From Thunnus maccoyii (taxonomy: Eukaryota > Chordata > Actinopteri > Scombriformes > Scombridae), in the NCBI RefSeq assembly GCF_910596095.1, contig NC_056552.1:8971111-9035110 (forward strand): 64,000 nt of DNA, written 5' to 3'. The position numbers were made by a program, and so were the translations under genes. Shown here piece after piece: positions 1-10,100 of this stretch. Below the pieces are notes generated by a model, which had not been told where the DNA came from, searched no databases, and worked only from the letters and a program-made list of their open reading frames with translations. Every line of letters starts with the position of its first letter. Positions within the stretch are counted from its first letter, which is position 1.

Positions 1-728
1 ATTCCCGCTCTCTCTCTCCATTAATTTCCTGTCATCTCCCATAAAACGCCCATAAAATGCCCGTAAAATGCGAACTCTCTACAGCCAAATATAAACAGTC
101 GTTTGGCATCGGCACGTCTAAATAATTCTGTGGGGAGTTTTTGCCTTATTCCTGTAATAGACACACTCGGGTGATGCTGTCTCAAATAGCTAAGAGACGT
201 ACCCAACTTCGGTATACAGCTTTCATCTGATCCACCAGTCTTAACTGTAACTTAACTGGGAAACCAGAACACTCCCAAACAGTGAATCAAAGTGACAGCT
301 CTGGTTTCTCTTTTCTTTTTGTCATAGAGACAATACTCATTATAAGAGCCTGGCTAACGTGACTGCTGTGGTCTAGCTAACAGACAGCAGCTTTAGACAT
401 TGCCAAAACTGCTGCACACATGCTAAAACATAGACCCAAGTAGACTGTACTTTGTTCATGGGGAGAAGAAGAAACCAAAACCAACATCCTGCACCAAACA
501 AGGACAAATGCATACCATTACATCCCTACTTCACACAAAAGCCAACAAGATCTCACAGGATGTCCCATACTAGATTCAAAGGGACTATTTGGAAGGGTGC
601 CATTAATGTCTGTATGCAGCTTTGTTGTTTTTTTTACTACTTTGACTACATTTACAACACAGTACAATATCATCAGTATTAGTACCAGTAATAGTAGTAG
701 AAGTTAATCCCTCTGTTGTGTTTAACAG
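1..728 (+). other. gna13: gna13 last intron (3' part)
   Basis: Non-coding sequence leading to the polypyrimidine-poor acceptor tttaacag that ends at 728. I see no second gene, RNA gene or recognisable repeat here. Open frames in this stretch are short and have no family resemblance. Confidence 0.7.
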
Positions 729-1100
729 GTGTTGATGGAAGACAGGCTGACCAACCGGCTGCGTGAATCACTCAACATCTTCGAGACCATCGTCAACAAC
801 CGCGTCTTTGTCAACGTTTCGATCATCCTCTTCCTCAACAAGACGGACCTGCTGGAGGAGAAGGTGAAGAGCGTTCCGCTCAAGGACTACTTTCCCGACT
901 ACACCGGCCCCGAGCACAGCCTGCCGGACATCCAGGCGTTCATGGTGGAGTGCTTCCGGACCAAGAGACGCGACGCCACCCAGAAACCCCTGTACCACCA
1001 CTTCACCACAGCCATCAACACGGAGAATATCCGGCTGGTGTTCCGGGACGTCAAGGACACCATTCTCCATGACAACCTCAAACAGCTCATGCTCCAATGA
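729..1100 (+). CDS. gna13: G protein subunit alpha-13, terminal coding exon (partial gene)
   Basis: This exon encodes the last 123 residues of a heterotrimeric G protein alpha subunit of the G12/13 class, which activates RhoGEFs at the plasma membrane downstream of receptors. It begins in phase 0 after acceptor tttaacag, with [11 protein letters not shown]. Visible are the guanine-specificity motif NKTD (in [11 protein letters not shown]), the second base-contact loop as [13 protein letters not shown] (the TCAT-box position), and the receptor-contacting C-terminus [10 protein letters not shown]. That last motif matches G-alpha-13; G-alpha-12 ends in DIMLQ as I recall. The upstream exons lie outside the window. 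Teleosts often have gna13a and gna13b, and I cannot tell which this is. Confidence 0.95.
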   Translation: MLMEDRLTNRLRESLNIFETIVNNRVFVNVSIILFLNKTDLLEEKVKSVPLKDYFPDYTGPEHSLPDIQAFMVECFRTKRRDATQKPLYHHFTTAINTENIRLVFRDVKDTILHDNLKQLMLQ

Positions 1101-3165
1101 CCCCTGTCAACCTGTGAAAGTAGAGGACCTGAATGGGGACAAACCACCCCCTTGTTCCTGAAGAGGACTTGGGAGAAACCAGCCTCAGAAGAATCTGATA
1201 GATCTCAGTTCTTCTTCAGCCGTTTTTATGTTAGTTTTTACTCTCCTCTTTTGAAGAGATGGCCTTCTTGTTAGTTCGGGGTTTGGTAGGGGAACAAGTC
1301 AGTAGGGCAGACTGTCTGTGGTTAAAAAAAAAAAAAGAAAAAAAAAAAAGAAAGACATGCAGGTGGTTTGGATGTTGGATAAGATCTGCTACTTCGTCTT
1401 GAGACTCTGTCCTCTGACCTGAGAGCCTTCCAGCACAAGACTCGTTGAGGCTTTTCGACTAACAAGGTGCCGGTGCCTGGCGGAAACCAGCAAAACATTT
1501 CACAAACCGGGCATATGGTTTTCCTAACCAGATATACAACTTACCAAGCTATAACCACGGTGAAATAAATACTTTGTTAACAAGTTCAAACGGCATGTAA
1601 GCAAAGTTATATGGTCAAAATGTACAAAGACCATCTGTCTGTGTTCTCAGAGTTTGATTTGCCAGTCTATGTCCTAGCACTGAATTCATCAAGTCCAAAT
1701 TCACTCCATTATTTATGTTGCACTGCCCAGTGCTACCTTGTGAATCCCTGTAGTTTTTAGACAGGATTGTCAGCTTATTGATGATCTGGTCTACACATTT
1801 GTTTTTGTTTGTTTTTTTTCTCTTGTATTCTTGCACCACAGTTCCTCTTTCTCCAAATCCCGGTTGTTTCTATTTCTTGGTTCGAGATCAGCAGGTTTTA
1901 GGTTTCGGCACAGAGCCATTTTTTGCTATGACAAGGACCAGTTCATGGTTAAGATACAAAGAGCAGTTCAAGATTTGATGTGTAGATCGGCTCCAGCACT
2001 GGCACCTTGTCTGTGGAAGACTGCGAGAATTAACCTATGATGCCTTTCCATAAAATGTCTTAATAGAGACCTAATCACTGTGCCAGGGTCTCTAGATAAT
2101 TTAAAATCAATCTTAGCTAAAACAAGTTTCCATGCAAGTTGTGCTTTTTTTTTTTTTTTTTGGTCATTCAGAAAATGACCTTTTATTGGCACATTTGGCA
2201 GATGTGCCAACAAGTGAACATGCAGTCCACTGTTTTCTCAGGGTTGAAACAAAAACCGGCGTTCATGATGATGTCATTGTTGAATGATTAGAATAATCTA
2301 ATCTTTATCTGGGTGGCAGAGCGGCGAGACTCAGCCAGGCCTCAGTACAAGTTAGCTGGGTGGTGATTGGTACTGTATCCTCCTGGCTTTGACCCCAGAA
2401 CGTTGGCCCAGACCCCCCCACCCCCACCCCTCCTCTGTTTTCATCTCTGATTAGATGCCTTGTAAAGGGACAGACCTCCTGTATGCCTGAATGATGAATG
2501 TCTATTAATAAATGAGCAGAGGTTTGTTCTGCGTGTGTCTGAATATACTGTAACCAACACTGTTATGGTGAGATGTACCCCGTCATGTGAGAATATCTGT
2601 GTTGGCACTGAGTTTTGACTCCAGACGTCTTTGAAAAACCCCTTGAAGGGATTTTTTTTTCATGCATTCTTGTGCTGTTTAGGATTTCCCTTTTTAAAAT
2701 ATATTATGAATTTGTAGGAAAAAAAATATATAGACAAAAAAAGCTACTGGAGTTGAATACCTTTGTCAGCGACTGTATTCTTTGTTAGAGGACAACTTCC
2801 AGGCACTGTTAAAATCTCTGCTTCTCTGCCAAATTAAATCACCCCATGCTTTCTTGGGACTGTTCACACAGAAGGCAAGCTCATGGTTGAGCTTCAGTTT
2901 GCTTGCAGTCCTCGCTTTGTACATACTGTAATCTGTTGCCATGTAAATAATATTCAGGTTTATCTCCTTTATATGTAAATGGTTGTAGAAATGGCGTATT
3001 TTTTCCATTCTGAATGTGTTTCAATCATTGCTTTTCCGATTGAAGATGACCTTTTGATGTAGATGTATTTTTGTGTAATTTTTTCCATCACCTTACTGAA
3101 ATTCATTCCTGTGTCAATTATAATGCCACTCTAACCTTATCAATAAAATACACTTTTCTAATGAA
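1101..3165 (+). other. gna13: gna13 3'UTR with two candidate poly(A) signals
   Basis: About 2 kb of AT-rich non-coding sequence follows the TGA. AATAAA hexamers at 2507-2512 and 3142-3147 would give a short and a long 3'UTR. Tracts of A (1323-1350) and T (about 2145-2161) interrupt it. The true end cannot be fixed from sequence alone. Confidence 0.6.
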
Positions 3166-3800
3166 TGTATGCCCTTCTTTGTTTATTATACATATTAATG
3201 AGTATATGTTTTGGTTCTTTATGAATAACATTCACCCAAAAGTGAAAAATACATTTTGTTACAAAATATACTACCAAAATTGTACATTAAAAGTACACTT
3301 TAAACATTCTTTGGATAAATTTACAGATATAAGTTGGCAGTTCAACTTTTAAACCTAAAAGTGAAAAATGTGTATAAAATATAAATGTATTTTGTGTATA
3401 AGCAAAAATATTTCTTTTTAGCTTATTCTTTCCATCTTAGAATGACTATGAACCGAAATGTTAAACTTGTTTTCTGGTCCACTAAACACAAATACTACTT
3501 GAATCATAAAACGTTGTGACAACTGAGTAACTCCATACACTTGAAGAAGGCCACGGGATGTGGCTGAAAGCTTCTGAAACTGAAACTGGACCACGTGCTG
3601 TAAAGTTTTGTCAAAGAGAAGAAAATAGAGCAATAAAAACAAGAGTACTGCCAAAAACCGTTTCAAGATATTTTTCATCAGTAAAATATCACATTTTTTT
3701 CTCTAAAATAACATCGCAATTACTACTCTGGGCAGATCAAATACATCTCGAAAACAAATGTCAAATGTTTAGCGGGAATATTAACCTATTGCGTCAACAG
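3166..3800. other. gna13-mtnap1 spacer
   Basis: AT-rich intergenic sequence between the probable gna13 poly(A) site and the mtnap1 promoter. Short open frames occur on both strands but none resembles a known protein or has splice context. I see no repeat family here that I can name. Confidence 0.5.
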
Positions 3801-3824
3801 AAAGTACGGTTTTCTGTTCCGAGG

Positions 3825-3870
3825 GGGTTTTACGCGAAGCCGGAAGTGGGCAGGAGTGAATCATCTTAAT
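3825..3870 (+). promoter_or_regulatory. mtnap1: probable mtnap1 proximal promoter with ETS/GABP-type site
   Basis: CCGGAAGTG at 3840-3848 is a consensus ETS site, the type bound by GABP (NRF-2), which drives many nuclear genes for mitochondrial proteins. It lies about 440 bp upstream of the start codon in the only locally CpG-containing stretch of the spacer. No TATA box is evident. The transcription start is inferred, not seen. Confidence 0.4.
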
Positions 3871-4288
3871 TTACGACGTAGACAGAAGCAAGTCGGCGCA
3901 CCACACCCACTGAACAGATCTTGCATATATATGAGAAACACGCTCAGATAGGATGTTCATAAACCGTCACAGTCTCATCAGATAACTCATCTCCTACGTA
4001 TCATGTTTTTCAACCAGTCGTAAACCAATACAGTAATTATTTAAACATAATTTTGTTATTTATATTCAGGCTTCCAACGTGCTACCCTGAAGGGTCTTTC
4101 CCTTCGCAACGGTTACGACCCTGCGCCCAACGTGCACACTTCTATAACTAAAAAAAAGTATGTAAAAGTGACACAACTGAGTATACATGTGATTAATAAT
4201 GACACTTTGAATGACGGTACAAACTTTTGGGAAAATGCCTCACTCGATTTGATTTGCCTTGATATGCTGTTGAGCAGACTCGTGCATA

Positions 4289-7200
4289 ATGAGCTCCGGT
4301 AAGTATCACAACATTATTTGTCACTCACAAAAGGACGAGACGTCACGTGACCTAATCACGACCAATATAAGGCCTTCTTATATCTGTTTAATTACCTGTA
4401 TTGTGACTTACTGCGCTGCTGGATGGTTAAATACAGAAGAATACAGCTAAAAGTTTTGCACAAGTACAAGGTCACAGCCTGTATTAGTGACTTCCTTTTA
4501 TGTCTTAATATTAATACTTAATTAATAAGATTTATCAACCCAATATGTGCAGTAAAGAACAAATAATACATACTGTAGATTTCTATATCATCAGATACCG
4601 GTAGAAGTTATCCAAAGTAGAGCTACTGAATCACCTTTTAAAATGAAAACCTGTCCAAATTCTCTGATTCCAGCTTCTCCCATGTGAATATTTTCTGATT
4701 TATTTAGTTGTCTATGACAGGAAACTGAATATCTTTGGGTTGTGGACAAAACAAGACATATCCAGACGTCATCTTGGGCTTTGGGAAACAGTGATCGACA
4801 TTTTTCACCATTTCCTGACATGTTATTGACCAATGAGGGGCTGAAGGCGGGCCATCACATGACGTCACTCGCCCATTTTTCTAGGTTGAGTGACGTTATG
4901 CGATGAAAAATGTCCGTCACAGTCAAAGCCCAAGATGCGACCTAAAATTTTGTCCCAACCAAAAGATATTCAGTTTACTGTCATAGAGGACTAAAGAAAC
5001 CAGAAAATATTCACATTTAAGAAGCTGGAACCAGAGATATTTTAGTAGGTTTTCTTTGAAAATGGCTCAAAACAATTAATCAATCATCTAAATAGTTGGC
5101 AATGAATTTTCTGATGATTGACTAATCGATTAATAGGCTAATCATTGCAGCTTTATTGTTAATCACACAGGAGCACTTCTTGTTTTTTCCCACAGAGGTG
5201 TGCCCATTCTGCGGGAAAACATACAAAAGGTTGAAGACCCACCTGCCCCACTGCAAGGCAGCCGCAAAGTCCAAAACACCTCCAACCCAACATGATGTCA
5301 CAGCGAATCCAACTACATCGTCTTCTCAGCTGGCCGCAGGCTTGTCGGAGAACAAGTCCACACAGACAAAAAAGAGTAAGAAGGTGCCTGAAGTGTCATC
5401 AGGACCGCCACCGTCATTATCACCAGCGACTTCTTTGAAGAGTGCGAACACATCGTCCGCGTCAGAGCCAGCATCGTCATCCTCGAGTTCTACATCTCTT
5501 CCCCCGTCAACTAAGAAGAAGAAACAGAAGCTGTCTGATCAAATCAAAATGGCCTCCTCTACCACCATCTCCCTCAACTCCTCCCCGTCGCTATCTCCGT
5601 CTCTGTCTCCTGCCCTTTCTAAGCCTAAAAAGAAGAGTCTCCGTACTTTGATAGAAGCTGCAAAGTCCAACCAGGTTTCTAAGGGACCACTGGGGGGAAC
5701 CAGCTCTTCCTCGCTAAGCCCGGTTACTAGTCCCCTAAGTTCAGGGACCAAGACTAATCCAGACTCATGTGCGCTTCTGTCCGCAGACGCCAAACCCAAA
5801 CGTGCCTCTAAAAAGAAGGTGTCGCAATCTCTCTCCAAAACCAAAAATACCTCAGCCTCTGTGGACTCGAAAGTGAAGGAAAGTAGTGCAAGAGGCACAG
5901 CGAGAAACAACTTCTGGGAGGACAGCGAGGGGGAAAGAGAGGATTTATCTGGGAATGAGATGCTCTGGAAATCAGAAAGAAGTAGTCGTCAGGCCAGAAT
6001 TACCCTCCAGGATGTTAAGACCGCATTAGGCCGAGCTAAAAACAACGGTGAGTCCAGCAGGATGGGCATCCTGGGCCAGATTGAAAGCAGTCTCAGTCCA
6101 GTTCCAGCAGGGAACCAAAAAGAAGACGTTAGCTGCTCGCTAACAGCTAAACCTCCATCAAACCAGCTGCCCAGTACCAGTTTACAACATAAGGAGCTAA
6201 CACCAGCTAAGAGAAAAAAGTCCAAACAAGCATCTCATCTAATCCCGCTGCAAGACGACAGTTCCCTTCAGTCCAAACTATCCTCTCCTGCAACTCCGCT
6301 TCTCTCTGACCATCTATCGTCCCAGGTGAGCCAAGCCACGCCCCTTCCACTTACATTCACCATGAACGGGGGGCTGAAGTCGGGCCATCACATGACGTCA
6401 CTCACACACCTTTCTAGCCCTCATCGTTTCCCTCTCGCTACGCAAACTCTGCCTGTCAGGGTGGAGACGATGGAGACACTGCGGCTCGAGGCCCGGAGAG
6501 AAAACACTGCCGGTGATGGAGCTAAAGGTCAGTATTTGACAGAGAGATGTAGGGCTGGCTATCAAATCTCAGTCCCTTTTTGGTTACAACTGAAATGTGT
6601 CGCAGGTATCAGAAGCTGGTGTTGAATGTCTGGTCAGATTCACAATCTTGTTCAGATAGTTTCATGTTCGCTTGATTGTGTTTAGACAACTTTAATGTTT
6701 CAAGTCTGTCTTAAAACAACAGTCAGAAGTCCAAACGAACATTGAAACATGTTTTTCCTGCTGTAATCATTCCTTCTGTTCATACTGCATAATGCACAAT
6801 CCTCCTCTTTACGTGCAAAAATGTGTTTAGAAGTTTATCTGAAGATAAAGATGAAGCTTCATCCGACCAAATTTGTCAAATCAAGTCAATATCAGTCAAA
6901 GTTACAGCCTGTTTAGTATAAAATTCCCTCTTTTTGTTTCCATCCTTTCGCTGCAGTTGAACAGGGAAACACAAAGAGGGAATTTTATACTAAAAAGACA
7001 GTAACTGTGGCAGATATCTACTTGATTTGACCAACTCAGACGGCTGAATCCTCATACAAGCTTCATATAAACTATCAAATATATTTTTGCTCATAACGAA
7101 GACTCCACCACTTACATTGTAATTGCATTATGAAGGGATCTTCTAATGCCCAGTATGAACAGGAGGAACGATTATGGCAAGAAAAACCTGTTTCAATGTT

Positions 7201-9022
7201 TATTTGGGCTCCTGATTGTGGTTTTAAGACAGACTTGGTTCATGTTTGTATTCCTCAAAGTGAGGTATTGAAAAAGCATAATTGTGGTATCGTACTGGCG
7301 ACGCTATCCAAAAACTTGAAACAATACACAGCCCTAGTGAAATGAAGGGTGATGTGTGTGTTGTGTTTGTGTGATGATTCTTTGTGGACTTCATGAACTG
7401 CAGGTGCTCTGAACCAGCGGAGTCTTGGGCAGGTGAGACTGAGGGAGCTGCCAGAGTGGCTGGCCTGCAAATCCCCCAGTCATCCTAGAGATGTAGTGGA
7501 AATGATGCAAAGAGGTCAGTACTGCACACAACTCACACACTAATATACTGTAAGGGTCACACCAGTAGGCCTCGTGTTTGTGTGATTTTATGCTTTTAAA
7601 GCGATACATCGACATTTTGGGAAGCATGTTGATTCACATTCTTGTAGAGAGTTAGACCAGAAGCTTGAAACCAATCTCATGTCTTTCCGTTTAAAACGAA
7701 GCTACAGCCAGGAGACGGTTAGCTTAGCTTAAATTAGCTTAGCATAAAAACATGAAACAGGTAAATACAGGTAGCCTGGTTCTGTCCAAATGTAACAAAT
7801 TCTTCCTAAAGGCACCTCCAAAGCTCACTATAGCACTCACTATTGTTTGTTTAAAGGACAGGTTCACAATTTTGCAAGTCTGTCTTAAATCAACAGTCAG
7901 GAGCCAAAATTAGCATTGAAACAGGTTTTTCTTGCTATAATCACCCCTCCTGGTCATACTGGCTATTAGAAGTTAATATGTTAATATGTTAATATGAAGT
8001 TAATATGAAGCTTCAGTCATCCAAATGAGTCAAATCAAGTTCCTCTTTTTGTTAATATACTTCCACTGCAGCTCAAAAGGGAAACACAAAGTGGGAATTT
8101 TATGCAAAAAAAGACGACATATGGCAGATATCCACTTGATATGACTGACTCAGACTGCTGAAGCCTCATATAAGCTTCAGGTAAACTTTTAAATGCATTT
8201 TTGCACTAAATGACTGTGGACACACTGTGGATTTTGTCCCCCATCACTAAAGTAAAGTACATTCGAAGGGGATCTTTTAACAGCCAGTATGAACAGGAGG
8301 AATGATAACAGCGAGGAAAACCTCTTTCACTGTTCATATGGACACCTGACTGTTAAGACAGACTTGAAAAATTGTGAATCTATTCTTTAATTGATACAAA
8401 GAAAGTGTAAAAATTACCATTTGTGGCTTGTGTTCTTGGCTGGAAGCAGTGACTGCTCCCAGCCAAGAAATAGTCTGGCACATAATGCAAACCACAACGT
8501 GCGGTTTTTACACTAAATAAACCAGATATAATGTGTTAATTAGTGAGATGTGGAGGTGCTGGTTGGCACATTTTGTTATCTTTGGACAGAGCCAAGCTGG
8601 CTGCTTCCATTCTTTATGCAAATCTAACTGCCTGCTGCCTTTCAGCTTTGCATTTAATGTATAGATATGAGAGCGGTATCAATCTTCTCATCTCTGCATG
8701 AAAGCAACATATTTCCCAAACACCGTAGTAACGTTGAGTGTGAAGTTTTAACATTTATGTTTTCCTCTCCTCCTCTATGCTTCCCTCAGGCTGGCAGTGG
8801 TATTACAGGAGGTATATTGATGTGAAGAGAGGCAGTGTTGGTGGACTGGGCATGCTGTTAGCAGGATACTGTGTGCTCAGCTACATCTGGAGTTACCCTC
8901 ATATAAGTAAGTGCGCGGATTCCTCTGAGTTTCCTTATATAACGGTTAGATTTGGAGATAACTCGACATGTCAGCGGTTGCTTCTTTTTCCAGAGCGTGA
9001 TCGCTGGAGGAAGTACCACTAA
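4289..9022 (+). CDS. mtnap1: Mitochondrial nucleoid-associated protein 1 (C17orf80 orthologue), 5 exons, 532 aa
   Basis: Exons: 4289-4298, 5196-6527, 7404-7514, 8790-8906 and 8994-9022, all joined in phase 1 (total 1599 nt with stop). Exon 1 encodes only MSS plus one base, which completes Glu with exon 2 and gives SSEVCPFCGKTYKRL, matching the start of human C17orf80. Residues 6-23 form a C2HC finger (C6, C9, H19, C23). A Ser/Pro/Lys-rich, probably disordered region fills most of exon 2. Residues 448-532 resemble ATP synthase subunit f: RELPEW, RGWQWYYRRYIDVKRG, one membrane segment at about 501-520, then the terminal RWRKYH. Known role of the family: a mitochondrial membrane protein associated with mtDNA nucleoids. 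The short first exon is inferred from frame and splice sites. Confidence 0.9.
4635..5153. mobile_element. Element C copy 1: inverted-repeat MITE (hAT-like) in mtnap1 intron 1
   Basis: Two arms in opposite orientation: the left arm (4636-4830) reads as the reverse complement of the right arm (4905-5153), for example ttctctgattccagcttctc against gaagctggaaccagagatat. The same family occurs at 22524-23127, 23357-23689, 35034-35363 and elsewhere. The right end keeps the attgcagct terminus; the left terminus is lost. The centre (about 4833-4904) is not normal element sequence and includes the exon 2-like segment. Confidence 0.75.
4837..4884 (+). repeat. 48-bp segment duplicated in mtnap1 coding exon 2
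   Basis: Aligned without gaps to 6370-6417, with 43 of 48 bases identical by my count. It includes an exact 23-base core, CGGGCCATCACATGACGTCA plus CTC, and ends with a shared TTTCTAG. Both copies have the same orientation. The intron copy sits between the two arms of element C copy 1. Confidence 0.85.
5196..6527 (+). CDS. mtnap1: mtnap1 exon 2 (finger and low-complexity region)
   Basis: This large exon runs from acceptor cccacag to donor G|gtcagt. It encodes the C2HC finger and then about 420 residues of low complexity, with Ser/Thr/Pro runs broken by basic clusters such as KKKKQK and KPKKK. A segment at 6370-6417, coding GGLKSGHHMTSLTHLS, is nearly identical to intron 1 sequence at 4837-4884 (see findings). 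Reading past 6527 gives an intron-retained frame that stops at 6625; the splice is preferred because exon 3 continues the family. Confidence 0.88.
6697..7245. mobile_element. Element B copy 1: near-palindromic TTAA-type MITE in mtnap1 intron 2
   Basis: The left end caagtctgtcttaaaacaac returns inverted near 7225-7236 as gttttaagacagacttg. Inner arms also pair: tttttcctgctgtaatcatt against a right-arm copy with gcaagaaaaacctg. At the middle a strong hairpin is formed by ataaaattccctctttttg (about 6918-6936) and its complement near 6970-6990. The extreme ends are eroded, so no target duplication is visible in this copy. Confidence 0.75.
7600..8732. mobile_element. Element A copy 1: inverted-repeat MITE in mtnap1 intron 3, split by element B
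   Basis: It starts after TTAA (7596-7599) with acatcgacattttggg and ends near catatttcccaaa at about 8708-8721. The characteristic internal phrase ggttagcttagctt and the phrase gccaagaaatagtctggcac are both present. Other copies lie at 43401-44127 and 45748-46231. Element B copy 2 has inserted at a TTAA in its interior. This explains nearly all of intron 3. Confidence 0.8.
7855..8386. mobile_element. Element B copy 2: near-palindromic MITE nested in element A, TTAA duplication intact
   Basis: Flanked by TTAA at 7851-7854 and 8387-8390. The termini are aggacaggttcacaatttt on the left and aaaattgtgaatctattct on the right. Subtracting the insert restores the element A phrase tgtttgtttaattgatacaaa, which is contiguous in other copies as ttgtttgttaaatccgtacaaa. 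TTAA duplication is the signature of piggyBac-type transposition. There is no coding capacity, so it is non-autonomous. Confidence 0.85.
8790..8906 (+). CDS. mtnap1: mtnap1 exon 4 (ATP synthase subunit f-like membrane segment)
   Basis: It begins after acceptor ttccctcag and ends at donor A|gtaagt. The encoded GWQWYYRRYIDVKRGS followed by a hydrophobic stretch parallels the matrix-to-membrane part of subunit f, where human ATP5MF has YYNKYINVKKGS. Exon 5 (8994-9022) adds the KRDRWRKYH tail, which parallels the RLRKYH end of ATP5MF. Confidence 0.88.
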
Positions 9023-9576
9023 GGTCAATGGATGATGTTTGGACAAGCGTGACTGTGGAGGAGGAAACAGCAGCTGTGGCAAGAGGGAAGCTTCAGGACT
9101 TTTAGGCGTCTAACCTGACATTAATATATAATTAATCCAAACATTTCCTCTGGATTTGTATCTAACAAATTGTTTGTTTCAGTTGAACAGCTGGAACTGT
9201 TGCAATTCTGATGTTTCATTCTCAACTGATTTGCATCTGCATGGCACGTCTAAAAGGAAAGCCTGTGGGCACTGTAGCTTTTAAAAGGTTTAATTTCAGA
9301 TTATTTATTTACTTATTTGTGTTTATTTTATTAACTTTGTGTTTTACTTTACAGATTCAGTGTTTTTTGTGAATAATCTCTACTTTGGAATCAGTTAAAG
9401 AATCCAAAACGGTTTTGGTTTATGATGAGAGGAGTCATTTGGACGTCAGTGGCCATGTTACACTCCCGATGTGTGTCCCAGGAGCTCCACTAGGTGTCAT
9501 TGTTGGGTTGTGTGTTAACAAACCCAAAAAACGGTTGTGCAGTCTAACGTTTGCTATGCAGAGTTTTCTTAGCTCC

Positions 9577-9628
<52 letters not shown>

Positions 9629-10100
9629 AGGCGTTGGTGCTGGGGTCCGTGAGAGGATTAAAGGGAACTAACAGATTTTTAACTTGATAAAAATCCTTCC
9701 CTGGAAGCCCAGATGTAGAGAAACATGAAATCATTGAAATGTCCTGAGATCAGTATCTGTGTAAAGATCATATCTGTGAAGCAGAGGGTTACAAATCTGT
9801 TTTTCTTTTGCAAATGCTTCCCCCCCTGTCACATGATGTTATTATGCATGCTTAGTTCATCAGTGCCAGTATGAACACTCACAGAATAGTAATGGAGGGA
9901 AGCTGAAGGAGGTTCTCAGCCAGACCGGACCAGTTTGTTATTGTATTCAAAATGAATTTATTGTTGACTCTCCTTGCTGCTGTAGTGAACACACATTAGC
10001 TACAAATGAAGAAAATGACGGTATTTTTTTTGTGACGATTTTTTTTTTCCTGGCGCCTCTTCTTTAGCCAACACAATAAAAAATAATTTCCATTTTCTCA
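9023..10100 (+). other. mtnap1: mtnap1 3'UTR
   Basis: Non-coding sequence after the TAA stop. It contains a (GT)n tract at 9579-9626 and a candidate AATAAA at 10075-10080. The bicral 3'UTR approaches on the opposite strand, so the two transcripts are convergent. Confidence 0.5.
9579..9626 (+). repeat. (TG)24 microsatellite
   Basis: Perfect dinucleotide run of 48 bases inside the probable mtnap1 3'UTR. Confidence 0.97.

Noticed and set aside
768-1147. Minus-strand open frames across the gna13 exon
   Set aside because: Antisense shadows of the conserved exon.
5156-5195. Upstream extension of the mtnap1 exon 2 frame (LITQEHFLFFPT)
   Set aside because: It is intron: the stretch ends in a polypyrimidine tract and cacag, and the four-codon exon 1 gives the conserved SSEVCPFC start.
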